A stretch of 64,000 nucleotides of DNA from Nonomuraea angiospora. Its GTDB lineage: Bacteria; Actinomycetota; Actinomycetes; Streptosporangiales; Streptosporangiaceae. The translations under genes were made by a program, and so were the position numbers. The notes under the pieces were generated by a model. The model had not been told where the DNA came from. It saw only the letters and a program-made list of their open reading frames with translations, and ran no database searches. The stretch covers positions 10,354,001 to 10,418,000 of the forward strand of contig NZ_JADBEK010000001.1 of assembly GCF_014873145.1 (NCBI RefSeq), in the 5' to 3' direction. Shown piece by piece: positions 28,294-36,469 of this stretch (its first letter is position 1; each line of letters begins with the position of its first letter).

Positions 28294-28986
28294 TTACTGA
28301 GCAAGCCCGAAGGTCGAGCCCGCCAGCCGCATCGAGTGCTCGAACGCCGCGCGCCTGTTCTCGATCGTGTTGTTGAACTGGCCGAACACCTCGAAGTTGA
28401 CCCACCCGTACAGTGCGGTCCACGCGGACAGGCCGCGCCAGAGCATGTCGTCGGGCACGCCGGGCATGAGCCCGCGGAACGCCTCCGCCTCCTGCGCCAG
28501 CTCGGGCGGGGCCTGGCCGGCAGGGGGCTGGAGCGCGCCCGCGGCCCAGGCGTCGGAGACGATCCGGCCCAGCACGGTGACGTCGCGCACCCGGGCCGCG
28601 ATCGTGTCCTGGGGCGCCTGGTAGCCGGGCACGGGGGAGCCGTAGAGCAGCGCGTACTCGTGCGGGTGCGCCACCGCCCAGTCGCGTACGGCGTGGCAGG
28701 CCGTCATCCACCGGCGCGGGTAGTCGTCCTGCCGGCACTCGGCGTCGGCGCGCTCAACGCTCTCGCCGAGCGCGTTGTAGCCGTCGATGATCAACGCGGT
28801 CAGCAGGTCGTCGCGGCTCGGGAAGTAGCGGTAGATGGCCGAGGAGACCATGCCCATCTCCCGGGCGACGGCCCGCAGCGACAGGCCGCCGGCGCCCTCG
28901 GTGGCGAGCTGGCGGCGCGCGATGTCGGTGATCTCCCTGGTGAGCTCGGCCCTGACGCGTTCTCTGGCGGTACGGCTGGCTGTCAT
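28294..28986 (-). CDS. TetR-family regulator, divergent to yrdB operon
   Basis: 230 residues. The HTH at about 12-60 reads LTREITDIARRQLATEGAGGLSLRAVAREMGMVSSAIYRYFPSRDDLLTALI. The C-terminal domain is the WHG/TetR_C_33 type (HPHEYALLYGSPVPGYQAPQDT; LWRGLSAWTALYGWVNFEVFGQF). It starts 113 bases from the divergent gene at 29100, and two near-identical palindromes stand between them, so it likely represses both itself and the yrdB-epimerase-oxidoreductase operon. Confidence 0.92.
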   Translation of the reverse strand: MTASRTARERVRAELTREITDIARRQLATEGAGGLSLRAVAREMGMVSSAIYRYFPSRDDLLTALIIDGYNALGESVERADAECRQDDYPRRWMTACHAVRDWAVAHPHEYALLYGSPVPGYQAPQDTIAARVRDVTVLGRIVSDAWAAGALQPPAGQAPPELAQEAEAFRGLMPGVPDDMLWRGLSAWTALYGWVNFEVFGQFNNTIENRRAAFEHSMRLAGSTFGLAQ

Positions 28987-29017
28987 GGGAGCAGGCTATC
29001 AGAGCGGTGCAAAAAAA

Positions 29018-29034
29018 CGAGAGCACTGCTCTTG
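29018..29034. promoter_or_regulatory. TetR-type operator copy 1
   Basis: CGAGAGCACTGCTCTTG is an inverted repeat (GAGAGCA / TGCTCTt around one base). It differs from copy 2 at the centre and one arm base only. It abuts a TTGACG -35-like box at 29032-29037. Confidence 0.65.
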
Positions 29035-29052
29035 ACGATCGCTGCTCTCTTG

Positions 29053-29069
29053 AGAGAGCATTGCTCTCG
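29053..29069. promoter_or_regulatory. TetR-type operator copy 2
   Basis: AGAGAGCATTGCTCTCG: GAGAGCA and TGCTCTC form perfect arms around one T. It is 35 bases (centre to centre) from copy 1 and 31 bases upstream of the ATG at 29100, where it would cover the -10 region used with the TTGACG box. Confidence 0.7.
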
Positions 29070-29099
29070 TAAGCGAATGACAGTTCACGGAGGACCGTA

Positions 29100-29453
29100 A
29101 TGCTCGGCACAGTCAAAGGCGCCAACGCCGTCCTGATGTTCTTCCTGGAGCTCGGCGTGCTGGCCTCCGTGGGCTACTGGGGCTTCACCCTGAGCGCCGC
29201 CTGGTGGATCAAGCTGCTGGCCGGAGTGGGCGCCCCGGCGCTGTTCATCGCCGCGTGGGCGCTGTTCGGGGCCGGCGGGGGCGCCAACGCCACGTTCCCC
29301 CTCACCGGCCTGGCCCGCGCCGCGCTGGAGATCCTCTGGTTCGGTGGGGGCGCCGCCGCGCTCTACGCCTCCGGCCTGGTGACCCCCGCGGTCGTCTTCT
29401 TCGCTGTGTTCGTCGTCAACGCGGTTCTCCGCATCGTCTGGAAGCAGGTCTGA
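29100..29453 (+). CDS. YrdB/DUF2568 family membrane protein
   Basis: 117 residues with four hydrophobic helices: FFLELGVLASVGYWGFTL, AGVGAPALFIAAWALFGA, ALEILWFGGGAAALYASG and AVVFFAVFVVNAVLRIVW. The ELG..ASVGYWG and WALFGAP-like pattern (here WALFGAGGG) defines YrdB/DUF2568, a family without an assigned role. A strong GGAGG (29090-29094) precedes the ATG. It leads a three-gene operon controlled by the divergent TetR. Confidence 0.88.
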   Translation: MLGTVKGANAVLMFFLELGVLASVGYWGFTLSAAWWIKLLAGVGAPALFIAAWALFGAGGGANATFPLTGLARAALEILWFGGGAAALYASGLVTPAVVFFAVFVVNAVLRIVWKQV

Positions 29454-29455
29454 TC

Positions 29456-30367
29456 ATGGGTAAGCACGTCGTCGTGGGCTCCGGCCAGGTCGGCACGCAT
29501 GTGGCGAACAAGCTTCTCGCGCAGGGACACGAGGTCACCGTCGTGACCCGCTCGGGCAGCGGTCCCGAAGGGGCCGTCAAGGTGGCCGCCGACATCTCCG
29601 ACAAGGCCCGGCTGATCGAGGCGGCCAAGGGGGCCGACGTCCTCTACAACTGCGTCAACCCCCAGTACCACCGCTGGCTCACCGACTGGCCGCCGATGGC
29701 CGAGTCGTTCCTGGCCGCCGCCGAGGCGAGCGGCGCCGTCTACGTGATGCTCGGCAACCTCTACCCGTATGGGCCCGTCGACGGCCCCATGACCGAGGAC
29801 CTGCCGCTCGCCTCCGCCAACCCCAAGTTCCGGGTGCGGGCGAAGATGTGGCGGGACGCGCTGGCCGCGCACGAGGCGGGCCGGATCAGGACGACCGAGG
29901 TGCGCGGCTCCGACTTCTTCGGCCCGGGCGCCAGCGACCAGTCCTACCTGGGCGACCGCTTCCTCGTGCCGCTCAGGGAGGGCAAGACCATCCAGCTCGT
30001 CTACCCCCCGGACATGCCGCACAGCTGGACCTACCTGCCCGACGTGGCGGACGCGCTGATCGTGGCCGGCGGCGACGAGCGGGCCTGGGGCCGGCCGTGG
30101 CACGTGCCCACCGGCGACCCGCTGAGCTTCCGCCAGCTGGGGGAGCGGATGGCCGCGCTGCTCGGGCGGCCCGCGCCCAAGTTCGCGCGGCTCCCGTGGC
30201 CGCTGGTCAGGGTGGCCGGCCTGTTCTCGCCCATGATCGGGGAGCTGGGCCACGTCAGATACCAGTTCACGCAGCCGTTCGTGCTCGACTCCTCGGCCTT
30301 CCAGACCACGTTCGGTGTCGCGCCTACGCCGATCGAAGTGGCGCTCAAGGCTACGCTCGAGGCGTGA
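29456..30367 (+). CDS. NAD-dependent epimerase/dehydratase family oxidoreductase
   Basis: 303 residues from the ATG two bases after the yrdB stop. The Rossmann motif is GSGQVGTHVANKLLAQGHEV; the atypical-SDR region ADVLYNCVNPQYHRWLTDWPPM replaces the usual YxxxK segment with NLYPYG near residue 100, as in many extended NAD-binding epimerase-like proteins. The C-terminal half includes HSWTYLPDVADALIVAG, frequent in isoflavone-reductase/NmrA-like reductases. The substrate is unknown. Its TGA overlaps the GTG of the downstream Gfo/Idh gene. Regulation by the TetR through the upstream operators is likely. Confidence 0.87.
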   Translation: MGKHVVVGSGQVGTHVANKLLAQGHEVTVVTRSGSGPEGAVKVAADISDKARLIEAAKGADVLYNCVNPQYHRWLTDWPPMAESFLAAAEASGAVYVMLGNLYPYGPVDGPMTEDLPLASANPKFRVRAKMWRDALAAHEAGRIRTTEVRGSDFFGPGASDQSYLGDRFLVPLREGKTIQLVYPPDMPHSWTYLPDVADALIVAGGDERAWGRPWHVPTGDPLSFRQLGERMAALLGRPAPKFARLPWPLVRVAGLFSPMIGELGHVRYQFTQPFVLDSSAFQTTFGVAPTPIEVALKATLEA

Positions 30368-31251
30368 AGATAGCCGTGATCGGCCTGGGTGACATCGCGG
30401 AGAAGGCCTACCTCCCCGTGCTCGCCGCCCAGCCCTCCCTCGACCTGCACCTCTGCACGCGCAACCAGGCCCGCCTGGACCGGCTCGGCGACACCTACCG
30501 GATCGCCGGGCGGTCCACGAGCGTGGACGAGGTGATCAAGGCGGGGGCCGACGCGGCGTTCGTCCACGCGGCCACCGAGGCGCACCCGCAGATCGTGGAG
30601 CCCCTGCTCAAAGCCGGGATCCACGTCTACGTCGACAAGCCGATCGCCTACACGCTCCAGGAGTCGGAGCGGCTCGTACGGCTCGCGGAGAGCGAGGGGA
30701 GGTCGCTGATGGTCGGCTTCAACCGCCGGTACGCGCCCGGATACGCCGGGCTCGCCGCCCATCCCCGGCACCTCGTCCTCATGGAGAAGAACCGCGACAA
30801 CCAGCCCGACGAGCCGCGACGGGTGATCTTCGACGACTTCATCCACGTGGTGGACACCCTCAGGTTCCTCGCCCCCGGCCCGGTGACCGGCACCAGGAGC
30901 CGGATCCGCGTGAAGGACGGCCTCCTCGAGCACGTCGTCCTGGAGCTGACGGGCGACGGCTTCACCGCCATCGGCGTCATGAACCGGGCGAGCGGGGCGA
31001 GCGAGGAGACCTGCGAGGCCATGGGCGACGGCGCCAAGCGCCGCGTGGCCAACCTCGGCGACGTCGTCGACTACCGGGGCGGCGAGACGCTCGCCCGTCG
31101 CCCCGACTGGGTGCCGGTCGCCAGGCAGCGCGGCATCGAGCAGATCTGCCTCGACTTCCTCGCCGCCGTGCGCGAGGGCCGCCGGATCGCCGCCGACGAC
31201 GCCCTGGCCACCCACGCCCTCTGCGAGGAGATCGTCAGCCGGGCAGCTTGA
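30364..31251 (+). CDS. Gfo/Idh/MocA-family oxidoreductase
   Basis: 295 residues from GTG 30364, which overlaps the previous stop (GTGA). The N-terminal Rossmann fold starts KIAVIGLGDIAEKAYLPVL; the conserved active-site motif is VYVDKPIAYTLQESERLV (the usual EKP is DKP here); the C-terminal alpha/beta domain follows with FDDFIHVVDTLRFL. The second reductase in a TetR-controlled operon suggests modification of a small, perhaps xenobiotic or sugar-like, molecule. Its 3' end overlaps the convergent protease gene by 17 bases. Confidence 0.88.
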   Translation: MKIAVIGLGDIAEKAYLPVLAAQPSLDLHLCTRNQARLDRLGDTYRIAGRSTSVDEVIKAGADAAFVHAATEAHPQIVEPLLKAGIHVYVDKPIAYTLQESERLVRLAESEGRSLMVGFNRRYAPGYAGLAAHPRHLVLMEKNRDNQPDEPRRVIFDDFIHVVDTLRFLAPGPVTGTRSRIRVKDGLLEHVVLELTGDGFTAIGVMNRASGASEETCEAMGDGAKRRVANLGDVVDYRGGETLARRPDWVPVARQRGIEQICLDFLAAVREGRRIAADDALATHALCEEIVSRAA

Positions 31252-32056
31252 GCATCTCCTTGTCGGCCCTGGCGAACATCCGCCCGAACACCGACTCGCC
31301 CAGCCTGGTCAGCACGGTGTACCCCTGGGTGTCGGTCATCGGGCTGGAGGAGGACACAACGCCGGCCAGCGCGTCGCCGTACAGGGCGGGACCGCCGCTC
31401 CCGCCGGCGGCGGCGTGGCAGTTGCGCGTGATCATCAGCCCGGGCCCCTCGGAGAGTCCCTCGGTCGCGTCGCCCACGCACCGGTACATCTTCGTGCCCG
31501 GATAGCCCTTGCCCGCCGGATAGCCGAGCAGTTCGAGCCCGCGCAGCTTCGTGCCCCTGGTGGTGGGCATCGGCCGCACGCCCTTGCCGGTGACGGCCTC
31601 CAGCGGGCGCTCGCGGCGCTCCACACCGACCAAGCCGACGTCGTACGGCAGCAGACTCGCCGAGTACGGCTCGGTGCGCCACTTGGCCGGCACCCACACG
31701 CGCACGGCGGGCCAGACCCCCAGCTTCGGTTGCCCCAGGTCGTAGCCGGGCAGGAAGGTCACCTGCTGGAGCGAGCGGCCGTGCTGGTAGAGGCAGTGCG
31801 CCGCGGTGACCACCAGGCTGCGGCTGCGCGAGCCGATCACCGTGCCCCCGCACAGCACGTTCGCCCGCGTCACGGCGTCACGGCCGAGCAGGACGCCCGT
31901 GAGCCGCCGCGCCCCCGTGTAGGGGCGCGGGACCGGCGCGTAGCCCAGGCGGTCGCCGTCGGGGGTCAGGACGCTCGGGACGGGGACGTTACGTTGCGGC
32001 ACCTCGGCGACGGCGGTGGGGTCGAGCAGGACCAGAGACAGCACCAACCTGAGCAC
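31235..32056 (-). CDS. Secreted trypsin/V8-like serine protease
   Basis: 273 residues with a short hydrophobic N-terminal signal (LRLVLSLVLLDPTAVA). Catalytic triad: His in VVTAAHCLY, Asp in PYDVGLVGV, Ser in AAAGGSGGPALYG. Four cysteines form the usual S1 pairs (CGG/AHC and RCVG/RNCH). The S1 family member is of the short actinobacterial type without a clear propeptide. It is probably released or surface-held and digests proteins or processes a partner. The gene stands alone on this strand, convergent with the oxidoreductase operon. Confidence 0.88.
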   Translation of the reverse strand: MLRLVLSLVLLDPTAVAEVPQRNVPVPSVLTPDGDRLGYAPVPRPYTGARRLTGVLLGRDAVTRANVLCGGTVIGSRSRSLVVTAAHCLYQHGRSLQQVTFLPGYDLGQPKLGVWPAVRVWVPAKWRTEPYSASLLPYDVGLVGVERRERPLEAVTGKGVRPMPTTRGTKLRGLELLGYPAGKGYPGTKMYRCVGDATEGLSEGPGLMITRNCHAAAGGSGGPALYGDALAGVVSSSSPMTDTQGYTVLTRLGESVFGRMFARADKEMLKLPG

Positions 32057-32113
32057 ACTCCCACCTTAAGGCGACGATGATCAGTGCTCTGACCTGCGAC
32101 ATCAATCTTTACC

Positions 32114-33118
32114 TCAACTTGTGTACCGAGAGCCCAGCGCGCGCAGCCGGGCGTGCGCCGACTCGTAGACGGCCGGCCGGCCCAGATACGCCTTGGGCAG
32201 TTTCGCGACCATCGTGTAGTTGGTGTCGCAGACGTTGCCGACGGGCGCCTGCCCGGCCTGGCTGACGAGCTGGTAGGCGTCCAGCGTGTCCAGGCCGGTC
32301 AGCTCCGACGTCCAGGTGACCAGATCGTGCTGGCTGATCCGGTACGCGTCCTCCAGCGGCCTGGCCGAACCGGTGGACATCAGGTGCAGATCGTCCTCCA
32401 GTCGCGGCCACGGCGTCGCCACCCCCTTGATCAGCTCGACCGCGACCACGGTGTTCATGGCCGACTCCACGGCGGTGCCGCAGACCTCACCGTGCCCCTG
32501 CAGCCCGTGGCCGTCGCCGATCGAGAACATCCCGCCCTCGACGTTGACGCCCAGGTAGACGGTGACGCCCGCGCGCAGCTCCGGGGTGTCCATGTTGCCG
32601 CCGTGCGCGTCCGGGGTGATCGTCATGCGGGCCTCGTTCGCGGCGGGGGCCACGCCGACCGTGCCGTGCATCGGGTCGAGCGGCAGCGCCACGCTGAAGT
32701 CGCTGTTGCGGGCGTGGTAGACGGCCACGCCCTGGTCGAGGTCGATGTCGTACCGCCAGACCCGCTCCTCCAGCGGCGGCTGCAGCATGGCCGTGGTGTG
32801 GGTGCCGGTCAGCGCGCCGAAGTGGGGGAACGTCGTCGACACCGCCCAGTCCCTGGCCGGGGTGATTCTCACGAAGTGCAGGGCCAGCGTGTCGCCGGGC
32901 TCGGCGCCCTCGACGTGAAAGGGGCCCGTCACCGGGTTCAGGTAGGGGAACTCGCACACCTGCGACGGCAGGTCGTCCACAGTCCGCACGCGGCCGCCGA
33001 AGCAGTCCTCGGTGTAGAGCTCCAGGATCGTGCCCGGCCGCACCTTGCCCACGGCCGAGCGTCCCCCGAAGGTGTAGCTCAGGTCCTCCGGGGAGGGGCG
33101 GTAGGAGACGACGTTCAT
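32114..33118 (-). CDS. Acetamidase/formamidase (FmdA/AmdA family)
   Basis: 334 residues. Family text is clear: SYTFGGRSAVGKVRPGTILELYTEDCFGG, VTGPFHVEGAEPGDTLALHFVRI, MHGTVGVAP, TPDAHGGNMDTPELRAGVTVYLGVNVEGGMFSIGDGHGLQGHGEVCGTAVE. It hydrolyses formamide, acetamide or related short amides to ammonia and the acid. It lies directly after an APC permease (start and stop overlap by one base, TGATG) and downstream of an AmiC-like binding protein, with a MarR gene divergent. The set parallels the inducible acetamidase locus of mycobacteria (AmiE belongs to the same family). Confidence 0.93.
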   Translation of the reverse strand: MNVVSYRPSPEDLSYTFGGRSAVGKVRPGTILELYTEDCFGGRVRTVDDLPSQVCEFPYLNPVTGPFHVEGAEPGDTLALHFVRITPARDWAVSTTFPHFGALTGTHTTAMLQPPLEERVWRYDIDLDQGVAVYHARNSDFSVALPLDPMHGTVGVAPAANEARMTITPDAHGGNMDTPELRAGVTVYLGVNVEGGMFSIGDGHGLQGHGEVCGTAVESAMNTVVAVELIKGVATPWPRLEDDLHLMSTGSARPLEDAYRISQHDLVTWTSELTGLDTLDAYQLVSQAGQAPVGNVCDTNYTMVAKLPKAYLGRPAVYESAHARLRALGSRYTS

Positions 33119-34482
33119 CAAACCTCCGAGGGGAGTGCGGGCCGGCGGCCGAGGGCGTACGAGATGCCGAGGACGAGGAGGCCGACGGCCAGCCAGATGC
33201 CGCCGGCCCACTGGGCGTAGACGCTCTGGTTGAGGACGACGGCCACCAGGACGACGATGCCGGCCACGGGCACGACCAGGTGCGCGAGCCAGTTGCGGCT
33301 GCGCCGCCTGATGACGTAGTGGACGACGACGGAGACGTGCAGCAGCAGGAACGCGGCCATGGCGCCGAAGTTGACCAGCGAGCTCAGCTCGCCGATGCCG
33401 GTCGGCCGCGTGCTCATGTAGACACCGATGATCAGCGAGAGCGCGGCCACCACGAGGGTCGCGTTGACCGGCACCTTGTGCCTGGGGTCCACCTTCGCGA
33501 GGAACGAGGGGAGCTGGCGGTCGCGGCCCATCGCGAACAGCAGGCGCGAGGTGGCCGCCTGCGCCACCAGCGAGTTGGCGAACCCCCACGCGACGGCGGT
33601 GGCCACGGCCGTCAGCACCGACAACCAGTGCCCGCCGGCGAACTCCGCGGTGGTGTAGAACGCGCTGCCCGCCGGGTCGTCCTTCGCGATCAGAACGTCC
33701 CGGCCGGGGGTGAGGAGCGCGGCGACCCAGGTCTGCGCCACGAACAGCACCGCGGCCAGCCCCAGCGCGGCCACCATGGAGCGGCCGAGCCGGCGGGCGT
33801 CCTCGCGGTTCTCCTCCGCCAGCGTGGAGATGCCGTCGAAGCCGAGGAACGACAGCACGGCCACGGACGCGGCGGCCAGGACCACGCTCCAGCTGAATCC
33901 GGCGGAGTCGAAGAACGGGGTCAGCGCGCCGGTCTGCGCCTTGCCCTGGGCCAGCGCGACGCCGCCGACCACCAGGAAGATCGCCAGCACCGCGAGCTCG
34001 GCCACCAGCATGATCCGAGTGATCCTGGCGGTCATCTGGATGCCGAGGTAGTTCACGACCGTGTTGAGCGCGACGAACGCCACCAGCCACAGCCAGACGG
34101 GCACGGCGGGCACGAACGAGTTCATGGCCACGCCGGCCACCAGGTAGAGCAGCGAGGGCACGAGCACGTAGTCGAGCAGGATCGACCACCCGGCGATGAA
34201 CCCGACGGGGGCGGCGATTCCCCGGCCCGCGTACGTGTAGACCGAGCCGGCCATGGGGAACGCGCGGGCCATCTGCGCGTACGACAGTGCCGTGAACGCC
34301 ATCGCGACCAGGCCGATGATGTACGCGAGCGCCACCATCCCGTGGGAGACGGCGAAGACGTGGCCGAAGATGCCGAACGGGGCGATCGGCACCATGAAGA
34401 TCAAGCCATAGATCATCAGGTCGGCGAAGCCTAAGGAACGCCGGAGTTCCTGGCGGTAGCCGAACTGCTCGACTGTGCTCAT
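33118..34482 (-). CDS. APC-family amino acid/amide permease
   Basis: 454 residues with about 12 helices. The N-terminus ELRRSLGFADLMIYGLIFMVPIAPFGIFG and AGSVYTYAGRGIAAPVGFIAGW are typical of the APC superfamily (putrescine/amino acid importers). The stop overlaps the amidase ATG, so permease and amidase are coupled and the permease probably imports an amide or a nitrogen-rich amine that feeds the enzyme. Mycobacterial acetamidase loci instead carry AmiS, a small six-helix amide channel; here an APC permease fills that place. Confidence 0.88.
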   Translation of the reverse strand: MSTVEQFGYRQELRRSLGFADLMIYGLIFMVPIAPFGIFGHVFAVSHGMVALAYIIGLVAMAFTALSYAQMARAFPMAGSVYTYAGRGIAAPVGFIAGWSILLDYVLVPSLLYLVAGVAMNSFVPAVPVWLWLVAFVALNTVVNYLGIQMTARITRIMLVAELAVLAIFLVVGGVALAQGKAQTGALTPFFDSAGFSWSVVLAAASVAVLSFLGFDGISTLAEENREDARRLGRSMVAALGLAAVLFVAQTWVAALLTPGRDVLIAKDDPAGSAFYTTAEFAGGHWLSVLTAVATAVAWGFANSLVAQAATSRLLFAMGRDRQLPSFLAKVDPRHKVPVNATLVVAALSLIIGVYMSTRPTGIGELSSLVNFGAMAAFLLLHVSVVVHYVIRRRSRNWLAHLVVPVAGIVVLVAVVLNQSVYAQWAGGIWLAVGLLVLGISYALGRRPALPSEV

Positions 34483-34530
34483 GCACGGCTCCTAGCTGCG
34501 TGGGGGGCGATTCGCACCCTAGGGCCAAAG

Positions 34531-34559
34531 CTTTCTACTGAAAAGGTTTCTCTAGAAAG
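34531..34559. promoter_or_regulatory. Inverted repeat upstream of permease-amidase genes
   Basis: CTTTCTA (34531-34537) and TAGAAAG (34553-34559) are perfect arms around a core GAAAAGGTTTC (34540-34550) that resembles the GAAAGG-CCTTTC palindrome at the MarR start. It overlaps the 3' end of the AmiC-like gene and lies 49 bases upstream of the permease ATG. It may be a second site for the MarR protein. Confidence 0.5.
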
Positions 34560-35614
34560 AATCCCAGGCCGTCCGCCCTGGCCAGGTGCACGGGATGGCG
34601 CACCTGGCGGCCGATCAGCGTGAGCGTGCCCCGGGCGCTGGTGATCTCGGTGCCGTCGGCGACCGCGTCGAGCGCCGGCACGGCCAGCGACCCCGCCCGC
34701 GCCGCCAGCGCGGCCAGCATCGCCACGGCCTCGTAGCAGCCGTGGCCGTGGGCGTTCAGCATGGGGGCGTCCGCGCCGAACCTGGCCGCGTACCGCTCGG
34801 CGAAGTCGAGACCGGCGTCGGTGGACAGGTCGCGGAAGTAGCCCATGGACGCGTACAGCTCGCCGGTGACGTCCCCGCCGGCGCCCAGCAGGCCGTGCTC
34901 CTCCAGCGCCCCGCACAGCCGGGCCGCGCCGAGCCCGGCGGCCGCGTACGCGCGGTTGAACGCCATGAGGTCGCTGCCGATCAGCGTCAGCAGGATGGCG
35001 TCGGGCCGCGCGTCCGCCACCCGGTCGAGGAGGCTGACGGCCCCGCCGTACGGGACGAAGCTCTCGCCCACCACGCTCGCGCCCCGGGCGCGCAGCCGCC
35101 TGCGGGCGCCGGCGTGCACCAGGCGCGGCCAGACGTAGTCGTTGCCCAGCAGGTACCAGCGGCGGGCCCGGCGCGTGCCGGCCAGCCACTCGATGCCCGG
35201 CGCGAGCTGCCTGCCGGGGGTCTCGCCGAGGAAGTAGACGCCCGGCGCGTGGCCGCCGCCCTCGTACGGGGGCGCGTAGACGAACGGCACCCGCCCGGCG
35301 ATCGCGGCCACGACCTTCACCCGCACGTCGCTCGCGTGGGCGCCCGCGACGGCCTGCACCGTCCGCGAGCCGACCAGCCCGGCCACCTCGGCCGCCACCT
35401 GGCGCGCGGGCCGGCCGCCGTCGATGAGCACCAGCTCGACCGGCCTGCCCAGCACGCCGCCCCCGGCGTTGACCTCCTCGGCGGCCAGCACCGCGCAGTT
35501 GATCGCGCACGGGCCCATCAGGCCGAGCACCCCCGACACGGGCACGACCAGGCCGATCCTGATCGACTCCGACGGTATGAGCCGCGCTTCCAACGGATCG
35601 ACGGTCGCCGCCAC
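34535..35614 (-). CDS. AmiC/UrtA-like ligand-binding protein without signal peptide
   Basis: 359 residues from GTG 35614 (GGAGG 12 bases upstream); an ATG at 35665 would add 17 residues but sits on the opposing gene's start codon. No signal peptide precedes IRIGLVVPVSGVLGLMGPCAINCAVLAAEEVNAGGGVLGRPVELV, so it should be cytoplasmic. It aligns throughout with Pseudomonas AmiC: PPYEGGGHAPGVYFLGETPGRQLAPGIEWL, LLGNDYVWPR, PYGGAVSLLDRVADARPDAILLTLIGSDLMAFNRAY. AmiC senses amides and restrains the antiterminator AmiR; no AmiR is visible here. Mycobacterium smegmatis has an amiC beside a MarR-type amiA in its acetamidase regulon, the better parallel. It may transmit amide binding to the MarR protein or act as an activator. 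Confidence 0.8.
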   Translation of the reverse strand: MAATVDPLEARLIPSESIRIGLVVPVSGVLGLMGPCAINCAVLAAEEVNAGGGVLGRPVELVLIDGGRPARQVAAEVAGLVGSRTVQAVAGAHASDVRVKVVAAIAGRVPFVYAPPYEGGGHAPGVYFLGETPGRQLAPGIEWLAGTRRARRWYLLGNDYVWPRLVHAGARRRLRARGASVVGESFVPYGGAVSLLDRVADARPDAILLTLIGSDLMAFNRAYAAAGLGAARLCGALEEHGLLGAGGDVTGELYASMGYFRDLSTDAGLDFAERYAARFGADAPMLNAHGHGCYEAVAMLAALAARAGSLAVPALDAVADGTEITSARGTLTLIGRQVRHPVHLARADGLGFFLEKPFQ

Positions 35615-35647
35615 GCCGACGAGTATCCTCCGTTCTAGCTCTCCGAT

Positions 35648-35660
35648 GAAAGGACCTTTC
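35648..35660. promoter_or_regulatory. MarR operator candidate at its own start
   Basis: GAAAGG and CCTTTC surround one A, a perfect 13-bp palindrome. It overlaps the ribosome site of marR (ATG 35664) and lies in the 49-bp gap to the divergent AmiC-like gene, so one bound dimer could repress both. Confidence 0.55.
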
Positions 35661-35663
35661 TCC

Positions 35664-36110
35664 ATGACCACCCCTGGGCTCGGGTCCTCACTCGCGTACC
35701 TCCTGAGTCGCGCGGAGCGCAGCGTCAACCGCGGGCTGGCCGCGGTGCTGGCCGGCGAGGACGTCACGGTCGAGCAGTGGCGCATCATGCGGGCGCTGGC
35801 CGACGGGCGCGGCGACTCGATGGGCGAGCTGGCGGAGGCGGTGCTGATGCCGCACCCGACGCTGACCAAGGCGATCGACCGGCTGATCGACCGGGCGCTG
35901 GTCTACCGCGGGCCGTCCAAGGGGGACCGGCGGCGGGTGGCGGTGTTCGTCTCGGACCGGGGGGCGGAGCTGCTCGCGCGGGTGGACGGGGCGGTGGCCG
36001 AGCATCACGGGCTGATCGCGGGGGCCTTCGGGAGGGAGCGTACGGAGCAGCTCATGCGCGACCTGGAGAGGCTGATGGAGGCCCTCGACTACGCCGAACT
36101 CCGCGTCTGA
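35664..36110 (+). CDS. MarR-family regulator of the amide locus
   Basis: 148 residues from ATG 35664 (AAAGGA about ten bases upstream); ATG 35646 is an alternative. Winged-helix core: VTVEQWRIMRALADGRGDSMGELAEAVLMPHPTLTKAIDRLIDRALVYRGPSKGDRRRVAVFVSDRGAELL, with the DRR wing motif of MarR. It divides from the AmiC-like gene by a palindrome-containing gap. By analogy with mycobacterial AmiA it should repress the amidase genes in the absence of amide. Confidence 0.9.
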   Translation: MTTPGLGSSLAYLLSRAERSVNRGLAAVLAGEDVTVEQWRIMRALADGRGDSMGELAEAVLMPHPTLTKAIDRLIDRALVYRGPSKGDRRRVAVFVSDRGAELLARVDGAVAEHHGLIAGAFGRERTEQLMRDLERLMEALDYAELRV

Positions 36111-36128
36111 CCCGCCTGCCGGCACTTT

Positions 36129-36376
36129 CCCCAAGGAGACCTCAGCCACGGTCGGCGGAGTCGTCTCGCCGTCGCGGGGCGCACCGCCGACGTGGGCTGG
36201 GGTCCCTTGGAGGAGAGAGGCGAGGGGCGAGTGATGGGGCGCGCCGCTGATGCGGGCGGGGTCCTTTGGAGGAGAGGGGCGGGGGTCGGGCGGCGAGCCG
36301 GTGCCGTCGTCGGCGGGCTGCTGGGCGATGCGCGCTTCCGCGCTTCCCCCAAAGGGACCTCAGCCACGGTCGGCGG
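36129..36376. repeat. Cluster of short direct and inverted repeats
   Basis: The 359 bases between marR and gdhA hold no gene that I can support. A 30-base unit beginning CCCCAAGGAGACCTCAGCC at 36129-36158 recurs at 36347-36376 as CCCCAAAGGGACCTCAGCC..., both followed by ACGGTCGGCGG. Inverted, shorter copies lie between: GGCTGGGGTCCCTTGG (36195-36210) and GGCGGGGTCCTTTGG (36255-36269). The pattern resembles an extragenic palindromic repeat cluster; each inverted pair could also fold as a terminator for marR and gdhA, which converge here. Confidence 0.7.
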
Positions 36377-36469
36377 GTCCCTCGCGGGTGGTGAGGTGCT
36401 TCGGGGGAGGGGTGGGCGCGCGGTGGTGGCGCGCCCACCGTTGGTTCAGCCGGTGGGACTGAGGTGTGG

